Below are positions 17,609 through 26,401 of a DNA stretch of 64,000 nt, in pieces. The notes under the pieces are model-generated. The model did no database searches and was not told the DNA's origin. It saw only the letters and a program-made list of their open reading frames with translations. The position numbers and the translations under genes are program-made. Every line of letters begins with the position of its first letter. Position 1 is the first letter of the stretch. The DNA is from Kutzneria sp. CA-103260 (GTDB taxonomy: Bacteria; Actinomycetota; Actinomycetes; Mycobacteriales; Pseudonocardiaceae): positions 4,030,001 to 4,094,000 of the forward strand of contig NZ_CP073318.1 of assembly GCF_018263855.1 (NCBI RefSeq), in the 5' to 3' direction.

Positions 17609-18972
17609 ACCGCTCGTTGCTGGTGATCGCCGCCGTGAGCAGCCTGGGTGGGCTGCTGTTCGGGTACGACACGGGCATCATCTCCGGGGCACTGCCGACG
17701 ATCGCCGGGCAGTTCCGCCTGGCCGACACCGGACAGCAGCTGATCACCAGCGCGATCATCGTCGGGGCCATCGCCGGCGCGTCTTCCTCGGGACGTATGT
17801 CCGACGGCATAGGCCGCCGCCGGGCGATCATCGTGGCCGCGGCGGTGTTCGCCGCGGGCGCGGCGCTGGCCGCGGTCACGCCGGAGGTGTGGACGCTCGG
17901 GATCGCCCGCCTGGTGCTGGGTTTCGCCGTCGGCCTGGCCGCACAGGCCGTGCCGGTGTACGTCGCCGAGCTCGCGTCCCCGGCCCGGCGGGGCGGCCTG
18001 GTGGTGCTGTTCCAACTGGCCATCACCGTGGGCATCCTGGCCGCGTACCTCTCCGGCTACGCCCTCGACGACGGCTGGCGCTGGATGTTCGGTCTGGGCC
18101 TCGCGCCGGCCGTGGCCCTGCTGCTGGGCATGCTCGCGCTGCCCGAGAGCCCGCGCTGGCTGTTCACCCACGGCCACCCGGAGGCAGCACGAAAAGTGCT
18201 GACCCGCATCAGGCCCGACGCGGCCGCGGTGGAGGCCGAGATCGCCGACCTCGCCGCGGTTCCCGATGGACACCGACCCGACGCCGCCACGATTCCGCAG
18301 GGCAGCCTGGCCGCCCTGCGGGCCCGATGGCTGCGCCCGGCCCTCGTCGCCGGCCTCGGCCTGGCCATCGCGTCCCAGGTCACCGGCATCAACGCCATCA
18401 TCTACTACGCCCCGACGATCCTCGGCGACGCCGGGTTCGGCCGCGACGCGGCGATGCTGACCACGGTCGGCGTCGGCGTGGTCAACTTCCTCATGGTCGC
18501 CATCGGCGTCCGGTTGGTGGACCGCCTCGGCCGCCGTCGCCTGCTGCTGACGCTGCTGCCGGTCGCGGTGCTGTGCCTGGCCGCCCTCGCCACGGTCCTG
18601 ATGATCCAGCCGGCCCCGCAGGGCCCGGCCCGCTGGGTGGTGATTCTGGGCGTCCTCGGCTACATCGCCGGCAACGGCGGCAGTCTCTCGGTAGTGGTGT
18701 GGCTGGCCGGCCCGGAGATGTACCCGTTCGAGGTCCGGTCGGTCGCGGTGGCGACCTCCACCCTGGCCGTCTGGGTGTTCGACCTGCTGGTCAGCCTCAC
18801 CACGCTCTCCCTGACCAGCGCCCTGGGCACCACCGGCACCTTCTGGCTGTTCGCCGTGGTCAACGCGCTGGCGTTCCTGTTCGTCCTGCGTTTTGTCCCG
18901 GAAACCCGCGGGCGCAGCCTTGAGGACATCGAGAATGCATTGCGTGACGGTAGCTTCGGAGCAATGCGCTGA
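17605..18972 (+). CDS. MFS sugar porter (sugar:H+ symporter family)
   Basis: 455-residue, 12-helix major facilitator of the sugar porter family in the cytoplasmic membrane. Family marks are GYDTGIISGAL in helix 1, DGIGRRR after helix 2, PESPRWLF after helix 6, SQVTGINAIIYYAP in helix 7 and PETRGRSLE at the end. ATG 17605 overlaps the isomerase stop, and the ROK kinase starts one base after its stop. The operon points to mannose or a related hexose taken up after the secreted mannosidase acts. Specificity is inferred from neighbours. Confidence 0.9.
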   Translation: MNRSLLVIAAVSSLGGLLFGYDTGIISGALPTIAGQFRLADTGQQLITSAIIVGAIAGASSSGRMSDGIGRRRAIIVAAAVFAAGAALAAVTPEVWTLGIARLVLGFAVGLAAQAVPVYVAELASPARRGGLVVLFQLAITVGILAAYLSGYALDDGWRWMFGLGLAPAVALLLGMLALPESPRWLFTHGHPEAARKVLTRIRPDAAAVEAEIADLAAVPDGHRPDAATIPQGSLAALRARWLRPALVAGLGLAIASQVTGINAIIYYAPTILGDAGFGRDAAMLTTVGVGVVNFLMVAIGVRLVDRLGRRRLLLTLLPVAVLCLAALATVLMIQPAPQGPARWVVILGVLGYIAGNGGSLSVVVWLAGPEMYPFEVRSVAVATSTLAVWVFDLLVSLTTLSLTSALGTTGTFWLFAVVNALAFLFVLRFVPETRGRSLEDIENALRDGSFGAMR

Positions 18973-18973
18973 C

Positions 18974-19837
18974 ATGGGCCCGGTTCCTGTGCTGGAGATC
19001 GGCGGCACGCATGTCACCGCCGCGCTGGTGGACGGCGCGACGGTGGACGTCCCCGTGCGAATGCCGCTGTCTCCGCAGGGCAGCCGGGAGGAGATCCTCG
19101 ACGGCATCGTCACCGCCGCGTCGAAGGTCGAAGCCCCGGCCGGGGCGCGGTGGGGTGTCGCGGTGCCGGGGCCGTTCGACTACAACGCGGGCATCGGCCT
19201 GTTTCACGACGTCGGCAAGTTCGAGTCGCTGTACGGCGTGGATGTCGGGGCCGAGCTGACCCGCCGGCTGCCCGAACCGGCCGTGTTGCGGTTCCTCAAC
19301 GACGCGGACGCGTTCGGCATCGGCGAGTACGTCGCCGGAGCGGCGGCCGGACACCGGCGCGCGGTGTGCCTGACGCTGGGCAGCGGCGTCGGCTCGGCGT
19401 TCCTCGACGACGGCGTGCCGGTGAACGACGGACCGCTGGTACCGCCGGAGGGCAGCGCCCACCGGGTGCACTACCGCGGCCGCCCGTTGGAGGAAACCGT
19501 GTCGCGGCGGGCAATTCGCGCCGCCTACGGCCACGACGCGCCAGACGTGCAAGTCATCGCCGAACTGGCCCGCGACGGCGACCCGCATGCGCGAACCGTG
19601 CTGGCCAACGCCTTTCACGCCTTGGGGGTGGCGATGGGCCCGTGGCTGGCCGGGTTCGAGGCGACAGTGCTGGTCGTCGGCGGTTCGATCGCCGCCTCCT
19701 GGGACCTCGTCGAGGGTCCGCTCCAAGCCGGCCTCGACGTCACCGTCGAGCTCCGCACGGCCCAGCGTCCGGTGGACGCTCCCCTGCTCGGCGCGGCCCG
19801 GTGGGCGACACGGCCGCGCTCCGGCCCCGACCGCTGA
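18974..19837 (+). CDS. ROK-family sugar kinase
   Basis: About 287 residues of the ROK/ASKHA fold. EIGGTHVTAALVDG is the phosphate-1 loop, FLNDADAFGIGEY has the catalytic Asp, and TLGSGVGSAFLDDG is phosphate-2. The usual ROK zinc motif CxCGxxGCxE is not seen, as in some divergent ROK kinases. ATG 18974 lies one base after the porter stop; an upstream in-frame GTG would overlap it. Expected role: ATP-dependent phosphorylation of imported mannose to give mannose-6-P for the first gene of the operon. The sugar is inferred. Confidence 0.85.
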   Translation: MGPVPVLEIGGTHVTAALVDGATVDVPVRMPLSPQGSREEILDGIVTAASKVEAPAGARWGVAVPGPFDYNAGIGLFHDVGKFESLYGVDVGAELTRRLPEPAVLRFLNDADAFGIGEYVAGAAAGHRRAVCLTLGSGVGSAFLDDGVPVNDGPLVPPEGSAHRVHYRGRPLEETVSRRAIRAAYGHDAPDVQVIAELARDGDPHARTVLANAFHALGVAMGPWLAGFEATVLVVGGSIAASWDLVEGPLQAGLDVTVELRTAQRPVDAPLLGAARWATRPRSGPDR

Positions 19838-19849
19838 TCATCGCCTACA

Positions 19850-20890
19850 ATGGCCGAAAAGCGTGCCGATTTCACAGAAAGCGCCACCACCGTGCCCTCG
19901 AACGCCACGCCCACGATGCGGGACGTCGCGGCGCGGGCCGGAGTGAGCGCGATGACCGTGTCCCGGGTGCTCAAGGACGAGAACGTCAGCAGCGCCACCC
20001 GGGAACGGGTGCTCGCCGCTGTGCGGGAACTGGGCTACCGCCGCAACGAGGTGGCCCGCAACCTCCGGCTGGGCCGGCCCAGCGGCATGATCGGCCTGGT
20101 CGTCACCAATCTCGGCAACCCGTTCTACTCCCAGCTCGCGCTGGGCGCCGAGCAGGTGGCCGAGCAGCACGGCCTGCGGCTCGTGCTCGGCAACACCGCC
20201 GGCCAGGTCCAGCGCGAGCACGAGCTGGTCGACGACCTGCTCTCCCGCCGGGTCGACGGCATGATCGTGGTGCCGGCCGGATCCCGGCACCAGCACCTGG
20301 ATCCGGCCGTGCTGGGCGGGATTCCGATCGTGCTGGCGGCCAGCCCGCCGGCCGGCATCGATGTGGACACAGTGTTGGTCGACGACTTCGGCGGCGCCCG
20401 CGCCGCCACCGCGCGGCTGCTGGCCGACGGGCACCGGTCGGTCGGTTTCCTGGGCAACCCACCCACCCGGTACACCGGGGCCGAGCGGTTCCGCGGCTAC
20501 TGGGCGGCGCACGAGGAGGCCGGCCTGACGCCCCGCGAGGACTTGATCCGCCGCGGCCCGGACGACATTCCCAGCGCCGTTGCGGCCGCTCGGGAACTGC
20601 TCGACCGGGCCGACGCGCCGACCGCCCTGTTCTGCACCAACAACCGGATAACCCTGGGCGCCTACCGGGAGATCCGCCGCCTCGGCGCCGACACCGTGCT
20701 CGCCGGCTTCGACGACTTCGAACTGGCCGACCTGCTGGACCGGCCGATCACCGTGGTCTCCTACGACGCCCGCGAGGTGGGCCGCCGCGCCGCCACGCTG
20801 CTGCTCGACCGCCTCGGCCCGGGCGCCGGCCAGCCGGCCCGCCGCACCATGGTCCCCACCACGATCGTCCGCCGCGGCGCGGATTCCTGA
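19850..20890 (+). CDS. LacI-family transcriptional repressor
   Basis: 346-residue LacI/GalR regulator. Helix-turn-helix at residues 23-42 (MRDVAARAGVSAMTVSRVLK) with hinge ELGYRRNEVARNLR, then a periplasmic-binding-protein-like sugar domain (SGMIGLVVTNLGNPFY onward). ATG 19850, 12 bases after the kinase stop, ends the operon. It probably binds the TGTTAACGTTAACA-type sites at 15804-15874 to control both the operon and the divergent mannosidase, and is released by mannose or a mannose phosphate. Binding site and inducer are inferred. Confidence 0.9.
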   Translation: MAEKRADFTESATTVPSNATPTMRDVAARAGVSAMTVSRVLKDENVSSATRERVLAAVRELGYRRNEVARNLRLGRPSGMIGLVVTNLGNPFYSQLALGAEQVAEQHGLRLVLGNTAGQVQREHELVDDLLSRRVDGMIVVPAGSRHQHLDPAVLGGIPIVLAASPPAGIDVDTVLVDDFGGARAATARLLADGHRSVGFLGNPPTRYTGAERFRGYWAAHEEAGLTPREDLIRRGPDDIPSAVAAARELLDRADAPTALFCTNNRITLGAYREIRRLGADTVLAGFDDFELADLLDRPITVVSYDAREVGRRAATLLLDRLGPGAGQPARRTMVPTTIVRRGADS

Positions 20891-20905
20891 CGGTCGCCGA
20901 ATTCA

Positions 20906-20927
20906 CGGGCAACCCATCGTGTGCCCG
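20906..20927 (+). terminator. Hairpin after the mannose operon
   Basis: CGGGCA (20906-20911) pairs with TGCCCG (20922-20927) with a 10-base loop, 16 bases after the LacI gene stop. No T tract. Modest stem, role inferred. Confidence 0.35.
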
Positions 20928-21038
20928 CGAGCACGCAGCGGATGGACACCTTCACGTCATATGCCGTTTAGGCGTGATTTGCCCCGACAGGTGAGGCTTC
21001 GCCCGGAACGCCCGAGTCGGCCCGGAAAGAGGTTCCCG

Positions 21039-22706
21039 GTGGGACACCATCACGATCACCATCACCACTCGCACGAGCACGTGCCGGCGGCCGCCGACGT
21101 CGACGTGCCCGACGAGGCCCTGAGCCCGGACGAGTTATCGCGTAGATCGATGTTCCGCCGGGCCGGGCTGCTGGGCGCGGGGCTGGCCACGGCCAGCGTG
21201 CTGACCGCCGGCACCGCCGCCGCCGGCCCGGACCGCAACCGCCCGTCGCGCAACGGTTTCCTGTGGCTGGCCGGCGACCACCACATCCACACGCAGTACA
21301 GCTCGGACGCCAAGTACCGGGTGATCGACCACGTGCGGCACGCGAACGCGTACGGGCTGGACTGGATGGTCATCACCGACCACGGCAGCGAGCAGCACGC
21401 CAAGATCGGCGTGGAGAAGGTCAACCCGGACATCGTCGCCGCCCGCGACGCCGTCGACGACACGCTGGTGTTCCAGGGTTTGGAGTGGAACATCCCGGCG
21501 GCCGAGCACGGCACCGTGTTCGTGCACCCCGGCCGCAACGAGGTCGCGCTGCTCAAGGAGTTCGAGAACTCCTTCGACGGCGCGGTCAAGGGCGCCACCG
21601 CCGGCACCCCGGCCAACGAGGCCATGGCCATCGCCGGCGTCAGCTTCCTGGCCGACGCCGTGCGTCGCCGCCGCGTGCAGGACGCGTTGTTCCTGGCCAA
21701 CCACCCGGCCCGCAAGGGAATCGACTCGCCGCACGAGATCCGCGGGTGGCGGGACGCCGCCCCGCACATCGCTGTCGGCATGGAGGGCGCGCCGGGCCAC
21801 CAGGGGGCCGGCATCCCCGCCCCGCACGGTCCCGGCAGCGGCCGCGGCGGCTATGACAACAGCCCGAGCGCCGACTCGTTCCCCGGCTATCCGCTGGAGA
21901 GCTACCGCACCTGGGGCGGGTTCGACTGGATGACCTCGACCGTGGGCGGGCTGTGGGACAGCCTGCTGGCCGAGGGCAAGCCCTGGTGGATCACCGCGAA
22001 CTCCGACTCGCACAACGTGTACGCCGACAACGCGGTGCGCGGTCCGGGCTCGGACTTCGTCAAGAACGGCAAGTACAACGACCCGGTCTACGGCGGCGAC
22101 CTCAACCTCACCGACACCGACTTCTGGCCCGGCTACTACTCCCGCACCCACGTCGGCGCGAGCGGCTTCTCGTACGCGGCGGTGATGGACGGGATCCGCG
22201 CCGGGCGGGTGTGGGTCGACCACGGCGGCCTGATCAGCGGCCTGGACGTCCGGCTGCGGGCCCGCAACGGCCGGGATGAGGTGCCGCTGGGCGGCATGCT
22301 GCACGTCCGCCGGGGCACCGAGGTCGACCTGGTGATCTCCGTCGATCTGGCCAACGGGCCGAACTGGGCCCAGTTCGTGCCGCTGCTGGCCCGCATCGAC
22401 GTCATCGCCGGCGACGTCACCGGCCCCGCGGCTGACCGGGACGGCTTCGTCGCGCCGACCGCCAAGGTCGTGAAGTCCTTCGAGGTCAACAAGTCCGCCG
22501 GCACGGTCCGGTTCACCTATCCGCTGGGCCGGGTCGGCACGCCGCGATACGTGCGGCTGCGCGGCACCGACGGAAACCGCACCGCCGTCGGCCTTCGGGG
22601 CCCCGCCGTCGATCCCGTCGGGCCGGCCATGGACGTGCTCGGCTCTGCCGACCCGTGGCGCGACCTGTGGTTCTACAGCAACCCCCTGTGGGTCCTGCCG
22701 TCGTGA
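21039..22706 (+). CDS. Tat-exported PHP-domain (CehA/McbA-like) metallohydrolase
   Basis: 555-residue protein. A His-rich stretch HHHDHHHHSHEH (residues 3-14) precedes a Tat signal (SRRSMFRRAGLLGAG, hydrophobic core and AAAG). The mature part is a PHP phosphoesterase: DHHIHTQYS, VITDHGSEQH, GLEWN, LANHP and a late NSDSHN carry the metal ligands. The C-terminal 150 residues look like a beta domain. GTG 21039 has GAAAGAGG six bases upstream and keeps the His tract; an internal start that drops it would also leave a complete Tat signal. Acts outside the membrane, probably on a phosphoester. The next gene overlaps by four bases. Confidence 0.82.
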   Translation: MGHHHDHHHHSHEHVPAAADVDVPDEALSPDELSRRSMFRRAGLLGAGLATASVLTAGTAAAGPDRNRPSRNGFLWLAGDHHIHTQYSSDAKYRVIDHVRHANAYGLDWMVITDHGSEQHAKIGVEKVNPDIVAARDAVDDTLVFQGLEWNIPAAEHGTVFVHPGRNEVALLKEFENSFDGAVKGATAGTPANEAMAIAGVSFLADAVRRRRVQDALFLANHPARKGIDSPHEIRGWRDAAPHIAVGMEGAPGHQGAGIPAPHGPGSGRGGYDNSPSADSFPGYPLESYRTWGGFDWMTSTVGGLWDSLLAEGKPWWITANSDSHNVYADNAVRGPGSDFVKNGKYNDPVYGGDLNLTDTDFWPGYYSRTHVGASGFSYAAVMDGIRAGRVWVDHGGLISGLDVRLRARNGRDEVPLGGMLHVRRGTEVDLVISVDLANGPNWAQFVPLLARIDVIAGDVTGPAADRDGFVAPTAKVVKSFEVNKSAGTVRFTYPLGRVGTPRYVRLRGTDGNRTAVGLRGPAVDPVGPAMDVLGSADPWRDLWFYSNPLWVLPS

Positions 22707-23242
22707 CCATCGTCGGCGTCGACACCGGCAGTCGATCGCTGCGGGAGGCGGACCACCTGATCCACGACCTCGTGGACCGGCTCCGCCTCCCGGTCGTCGC
22801 CTGCACGCATCTGATCCGCGGTGCGCGGCCCCATGTCGCCGTGTCGCTCGAATTCGACGGTCCGTGGTCGGAACTCGTCGACTTTACGGCCGGAGTGGCT
22901 GTGGGCGCCGATCGTTCAGGCCCGCCCGATCTGTCCGCCGCCGCCGTCGAAGCACTTGCCCAGCACCGTGTTTCCGGCCGTGCCGTGGTCTTCCCCGGCT
23001 CGGGCGGACTCACCGGCGGCGTGCGGGTCGGCGACGTGCTGGCCCGGTCGCCGATCACTCGCTTCCAGGTGATCGGCGGGCCGGACCAGCCGGGGCCCGA
23101 CGACGTGCTGGACACTCGTGATCACCTGCGCCCGGAATGGCAGGCCGGCGAGCTGGTGCTGGCCGTGACGCCGGCCGGCCCGGGCCGGTACGCCCCGTTC
23201 GAGGTGCCCAATCCCACTCCCTGCTGCGCCGACCACGACTGA
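22703..23242 (+). CDS. Conserved-looking hypothetical protein coupled to the PHP gene
   Basis: 179 residues, no family recognised. There is no signal peptide, transmembrane helix or metal-binding cluster except a terminal CCADHD. It has alternating alpha/beta character with VRVGDVLARSPITRFQVIGG and a tail rich in Pro/Gly. GTG 22703 overlaps the PHP stop by four bases (GTGA), so the two are translated together and a functional link is likely. Codon use matches its neighbours, supporting a real gene. It could be a cytoplasmic partner or an unrelated passenger. Confidence 0.65.
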   Translation: MTIVGVDTGSRSLREADHLIHDLVDRLRLPVVACTHLIRGARPHVAVSLEFDGPWSELVDFTAGVAVGADRSGPPDLSAAAVEALAQHRVSGRAVVFPGSGGLTGGVRVGDVLARSPITRFQVIGGPDQPGPDDVLDTRDHLRPEWQAGELVLAVTPAGPGRYAPFEVPNPTPCCADHD

Positions 23243-23319
23243 AGCTTCACCGACCGGTCACGTGGCGTTCGCCCCGGCGGGATAGGAAGCTGGGGAACCA
23301 CGAGTCTGGAGGTCGAGTG

Positions 23320-24873
23320 ATGTCACTGTCCCGGCGGACCCTGTTCCGCGGCGCGGTCGCCGCTGGTGGCGCGATGGTCGCCGGCGGGCTGGCGGCGGAC
23401 CCGGCCGGCGCGGCGCCCGCGCTGGTCCGGGCCGGCCGACCGATGCTCACACACGGGCTGCAGAGCGGCGACGTGCTGGCCGACCAGGCGACGGTGTGGG
23501 CCCGCGCCGACCGGCCGGCCCGTATGGTGGTGGAGGTCGCCACCGAACCGACGTTCCGCCGGACGAGGACGGTGCCCGGCGCGCTGCTGCTGCCCGGCTC
23601 GGACTTCACCGGCAAGACCGTGCTGTCCGGCCTCCCCGACGGCGCCGACATCTACTACCGCGTCACTCCGGTCGACCTGTACGACACGTCGCTGGCCGGC
23701 CCGCCCCTGAGCGGCCACCTGCGCACCGTGCCGCGGCGGGCCAAGGACGTCTCCTTCGTCTGGTCGGGTGATCTGGCCGGGCAGGGCTTCGGCATCGACA
23801 CCGCGCGCGGCGGCTACCGGATCTTCGAGCAGATGCGCAAGCTGGACCCCGACTTCTACCTCTGCAACGGCGACAACATCTACGCCGACGACCCGATCGA
23901 ACCGACCGTGACGCTGCCCGACGGCAGCCTGTGGCGCAACATCGTCACCGAGGAGAAGTCGAAGGTCGCCGAGACGCTGGACGAGTACCGGGGCAACTAC
24001 AAGTACAACCTGCTGGACGAGAACCTGCGCCGGTTCTACGCCGAGGTGGCCCAGATCCAGCAGTGGGACGACCACGAGACGCACAACAACTGGTACCCAG
24101 GCGAGATCCTGGACGACCCGCTCTACACCGAGAAGCGGGTCGACGTGCTGAAGTACCGGGCCCGCCAGGCATATCACGAGTACGTGCCGATCAATCCGGT
24201 GTACGACAAGGAGAACCGCATCTACCGGGTGCTGCACCACGGGCCGCTGCTGGACGTGTTCGTGCTGGACATGCGCTGGTACCGGGACGCCAACTCGCCG
24301 GACAAGCAGGCGTTCAACGACGGCGGCATCCTCGGCCACGAGCAGGCGGCCTGGCTCAAGCGCGAGCTGGCCCGGTCCACGGCCAGGTGGAAGGTGATCT
24401 CCAACGACATGCCGCTGTGCGAGGTGGTCACCGACGCCGGCGGCAAGTTCGAGGCGGTTTCCCAGGGGGACAACGGAAAGCCGCTGGGTCGGGAGCTCCA
24501 GATCGCCGACCTGCTGAGCTTCGTCAAGCGCCACCGCATCCGCAACACCGTCTGGCTGACCACCGACGTGCACTACACGGCCGCGCACTTCTTCGACCCG
24601 GACAAGGCGGCCTTCCAGGACTTCGACCCGTTCTGGCAGTTCACCTCCGGCCCGCTCAACGCCGGCGCCTTCCCGCCCGACGCCGTGGACACCACCTTCG
24701 GCGCGCAGCAGGTGTTCGTGAAGGCTCCCCCGTACGCGAACGCCTCGCCGGCCACCGAGTTCCAGTTCTTCGGCCAGGTCTCCGTTTCGGCCGAGACCGA
24801 GGCGATGACCGTGCGGCTGCGGGACAACTCCGGCGCCGTGCTGTGGTCGAAGGAGCTGGCGCCCCAGCGGTGA
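23320..24873 (+). CDS. Tat-exported PhoD-like alkaline phosphatase/phosphodiesterase
   Basis: 517-residue PhoD-family enzyme. Tat signal SRRTLFRGAVAAGG with AGA cleavage region near residue 30. An N-terminal Ig-like PhoD_N domain (LTHGLQSGDVLADQATVWARA) is followed by the metallophosphatase domain. Metal-site motifs: WSGDLAG, NGDNIYADD, QQWDDHETHNNW and TTDVHYTAAHFF. ATG 23320 has GGAGG seven bases upstream. Such enzymes release phosphate from phosphodiesters outside the cell. It may form a phosphate-scavenging group with the PHP protein before it. A strong stem-loop follows the stop. Confidence 0.92.
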   Translation: MSLSRRTLFRGAVAAGGAMVAGGLAADPAGAAPALVRAGRPMLTHGLQSGDVLADQATVWARADRPARMVVEVATEPTFRRTRTVPGALLLPGSDFTGKTVLSGLPDGADIYYRVTPVDLYDTSLAGPPLSGHLRTVPRRAKDVSFVWSGDLAGQGFGIDTARGGYRIFEQMRKLDPDFYLCNGDNIYADDPIEPTVTLPDGSLWRNIVTEEKSKVAETLDEYRGNYKYNLLDENLRRFYAEVAQIQQWDDHETHNNWYPGEILDDPLYTEKRVDVLKYRARQAYHEYVPINPVYDKENRIYRVLHHGPLLDVFVLDMRWYRDANSPDKQAFNDGGILGHEQAAWLKRELARSTARWKVISNDMPLCEVVTDAGGKFEAVSQGDNGKPLGRELQIADLLSFVKRHRIRNTVWLTTDVHYTAAHFFDPDKAAFQDFDPFWQFTSGPLNAGAFPPDAVDTTFGAQQVFVKAPPYANASPATEFQFFGQVSVSAETEAMTVRLRDNSGAVLWSKELAPQR

Positions 24874-24879
24874 TCGGGT

Positions 24880-24907
24880 GGCTGCCACGATGATCGTCGT
24901 GGCAGCC
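24880..24907 (+). terminator. 11-bp perfect stem-loop after the PhoD-like gene
   Basis: GGCTGCCACGA at 24880-24890 and its exact reverse complement at 24897-24907 enclose a six-base loop, starting seven bases after the stop. No T tract, but the stem is strong, so it is the likely end of the transcript. Confidence 0.65.
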
Positions 24908-24986
24908 CGCGGGGCCTGTCGACGTACACCAGCACCGTCATCCGACGCTCGCGGCCTTCGCCCTCGGCTGTCTAGCGTCGGCGAAC

Positions 24987-25466
24987 ATGATGAATCGTCG
25001 CCAATTGGTCCGTACGGGCGGCGCGGTCGCGGCCCTCGGACTCGCCGCCGCCTGTGCGTCTCCCGCGTCGAATGCCGCCTCCAGCCCGTCTCCAAGCCCG
25101 TCGATCGGCCCCGGCCCCACCGACGGCGTCGTCCGCGTCCAGCTGCAACGACTCGCCTCGCCCAATCCCGGCTGGGACATCGTGCAGACCCGCTTCGAGA
25201 TCCCCGTCGGCAAGGAATCCGGCCGGCACACCCATCCCGGGCCCGAGGTCGGCTACATCGTCCAGGGCGACGTGGTCATCGAGTTCGACGACCGCCCCTC
25301 GATCACCCTGCACTCCGGCTCGCCGTTCCTGATCCCCACCGGTGTCGTGCACAACGCCCGCAACGTCGGCAAGGTCCAGACCATGATGCTGTCGACCTAC
25401 GTCATCGACGCCAGCAAGCCGTTGGTCACGTTGTGCCATGGTGGAAATGGACAGCCCTGCCCCTGA
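24987..25466 (+). CDS. Cupin-domain lipoprotein with Tat-type signal
   Basis: 159 residues. RRQLVRTGG followed by AALGLAAACAS is a Tat signal with a lipobox-like AAAC, so the mature protein is probably anchored outside the membrane. A Ser/Pro-rich spacer leads to a single cupin: GRHTHPGPEVGYIVQGD and PTGVVHNARN hold the two metal-binding motifs (HxH..E and H). The ligand or reaction is unknown. ATG-ATG at 24987-24992. Its stop is directly abutted by the stop of purU on the other strand, with no base between them. Confidence 0.8.
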   Translation: MMNRRQLVRTGGAVAALGLAAACASPASNAASSPSPSPSIGPGPTDGVVRVQLQRLASPNPGWDIVQTRFEIPVGKESGRHTHPGPEVGYIVQGDVVIEFDDRPSITLHSGSPFLIPTGVVHNARNVGKVQTMMLSTYVIDASKPLVTLCHGGNGQPCP

Positions 25467-26315
25467 TCATGGGAACACCACCGTGCTGTTCCCGTTGAGC
25501 AGCACCCGACGCTCGCAGTGCCACCGCACCGCACGGGACAGCGCCAGGGCCTCGGCGTCGCGGCCGACGGTCTGCAGAGCACCGGCGTTGTAGGTGTGGT
25601 CGATACGGATGACCTCCTGCTCGATGATCGGCCCCTCGTCGAGGTCGGAGGTGACGTAGTGCGCGGTGGCGCCGACCAGCTTCACCCCACGGTCATAGGC
25701 CTGGTGATAGGGCTTGGCTCCCTTGAAGCCGGGCAGGAACGAGTGGTGGATGTTGATGGCCCGCCCGTACAGGGCCTTGCTGGTGGCGTCGGAGAGGATC
25801 TGCATGTAGCGGGCCAGCACCACCAGCTCGGCGTCGTAGTCGTCGACCAGCCGCAGCAACTGGGCCTCGGCGGCGGCCTTGGTCTCGGGAGTGACGGGGA
25901 TGTACATATACGGCAGCCCGGCAGCCTCTGCCATGGGACGTAGGTCCTCGTGGTTGGAGACGACGGCGACGATGTCGGCCCCCAGGCTGCCGGCCCGCCA
26001 GCGGAAGATCAGGTCGTTCAGGCAGTGCCCGAGCCTGGACACCAGGACCAGAATCCGGGCTTTGGTGTCGGAATTGAAGTCGTAGGTCATCTGGAACTCG
26101 GCGGCCACGGGCTCGAAGCCGCGGGACAGCTCGGCCAGGTCGGTGCCGTCGGGGGCGGTCACCTGGGTGCGCATGAAAAGTCGCTGGCGCACGGCGTCGT
26201 CGAACTGCTGGTGCTCGCCGATGTCGCAGCCGCGCTCGAACAGGTAGCCGCTGACCGCCCGCACGATGCCGGTGCGGTTGGGGCAGCTCAGCGTCAGGGT
26301 GAAGGTCTGGCTCAC
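25467..26315 (-). CDS. purU: Formyltetrahydrofolate deformylase
   Basis: 282-residue PurU, which hydrolyses 10-formyl-THF to THF and formate. The N-terminal ACT domain (residues 1-80) is the usual sensor of the one-carbon/methionine-glycine balance. The formyltransferase-fold catalytic part has INIHHSFLPGFKGAKPYHQA (Asn and His) and GATAHYVTSDLDEGPII (catalytic Asp). GTG 26315. Upstream, a GATTGATATATCAATC palindrome sits 22 bases from the start. The same site lies before the dimethylglycine-oxidase-like gene, so purU probably balances folate C1 units made during methyl-group catabolism. Confidence 0.94.
   Translation of the reverse strand: MSQTFTLTLSCPNRTGIVRAVSGYLFERGCDIGEHQQFDDAVRQRLFMRTQVTAPDGTDLAELSRGFEPVAAEFQMTYDFNSDTKARILVLVSRLGHCLNDLIFRWRAGSLGADIVAVVSNHEDLRPMAEAAGLPYMYIPVTPETKAAAEAQLLRLVDDYDAELVVLARYMQILSDATSKALYGRAINIHHSFLPGFKGAKPYHQAYDRGVKLVGATAHYVTSDLDEGPIIEQEVIRIDHTYNAGALQTVGRDAEALALSRAVRWHCERRVLLNGNSTVVFP
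25471..25493. terminator. Hairpin at the purU/cupin convergent end
   Basis: GGGAACA (25471-25477) pairs with TGTTCCC (25487-25493) with a nine-base loop, inside the last codons of purU and just after the cupin stop. Could end cupin transcription. Stem is short. Confidence 0.35.
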
Positions 26316-26336
26316 AGGGTCTCCACTCAGATACTC

Positions 26337-26352
26337 GATTGATATATCAATC
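26337..26352. promoter_or_regulatory. GATTGATATATCAATC palindrome, candidate GntR operator
   Basis: A perfect 16-base palindrome in the 86-base gap between divergent purU and the GntR regulator gene. It is AT-rich in an otherwise GC-rich context. Thirteen bases, GATTGATATATCA, recur at 29655-29667. Binding by the FadR-type protein at 26402 is inferred. Confidence 0.72.
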
Positions 26353-26401
26353 TGCGTAAAAATGTGGCCTGACAGCCCGGCAGCGCCCGGCGGTCACTAG
26401 G

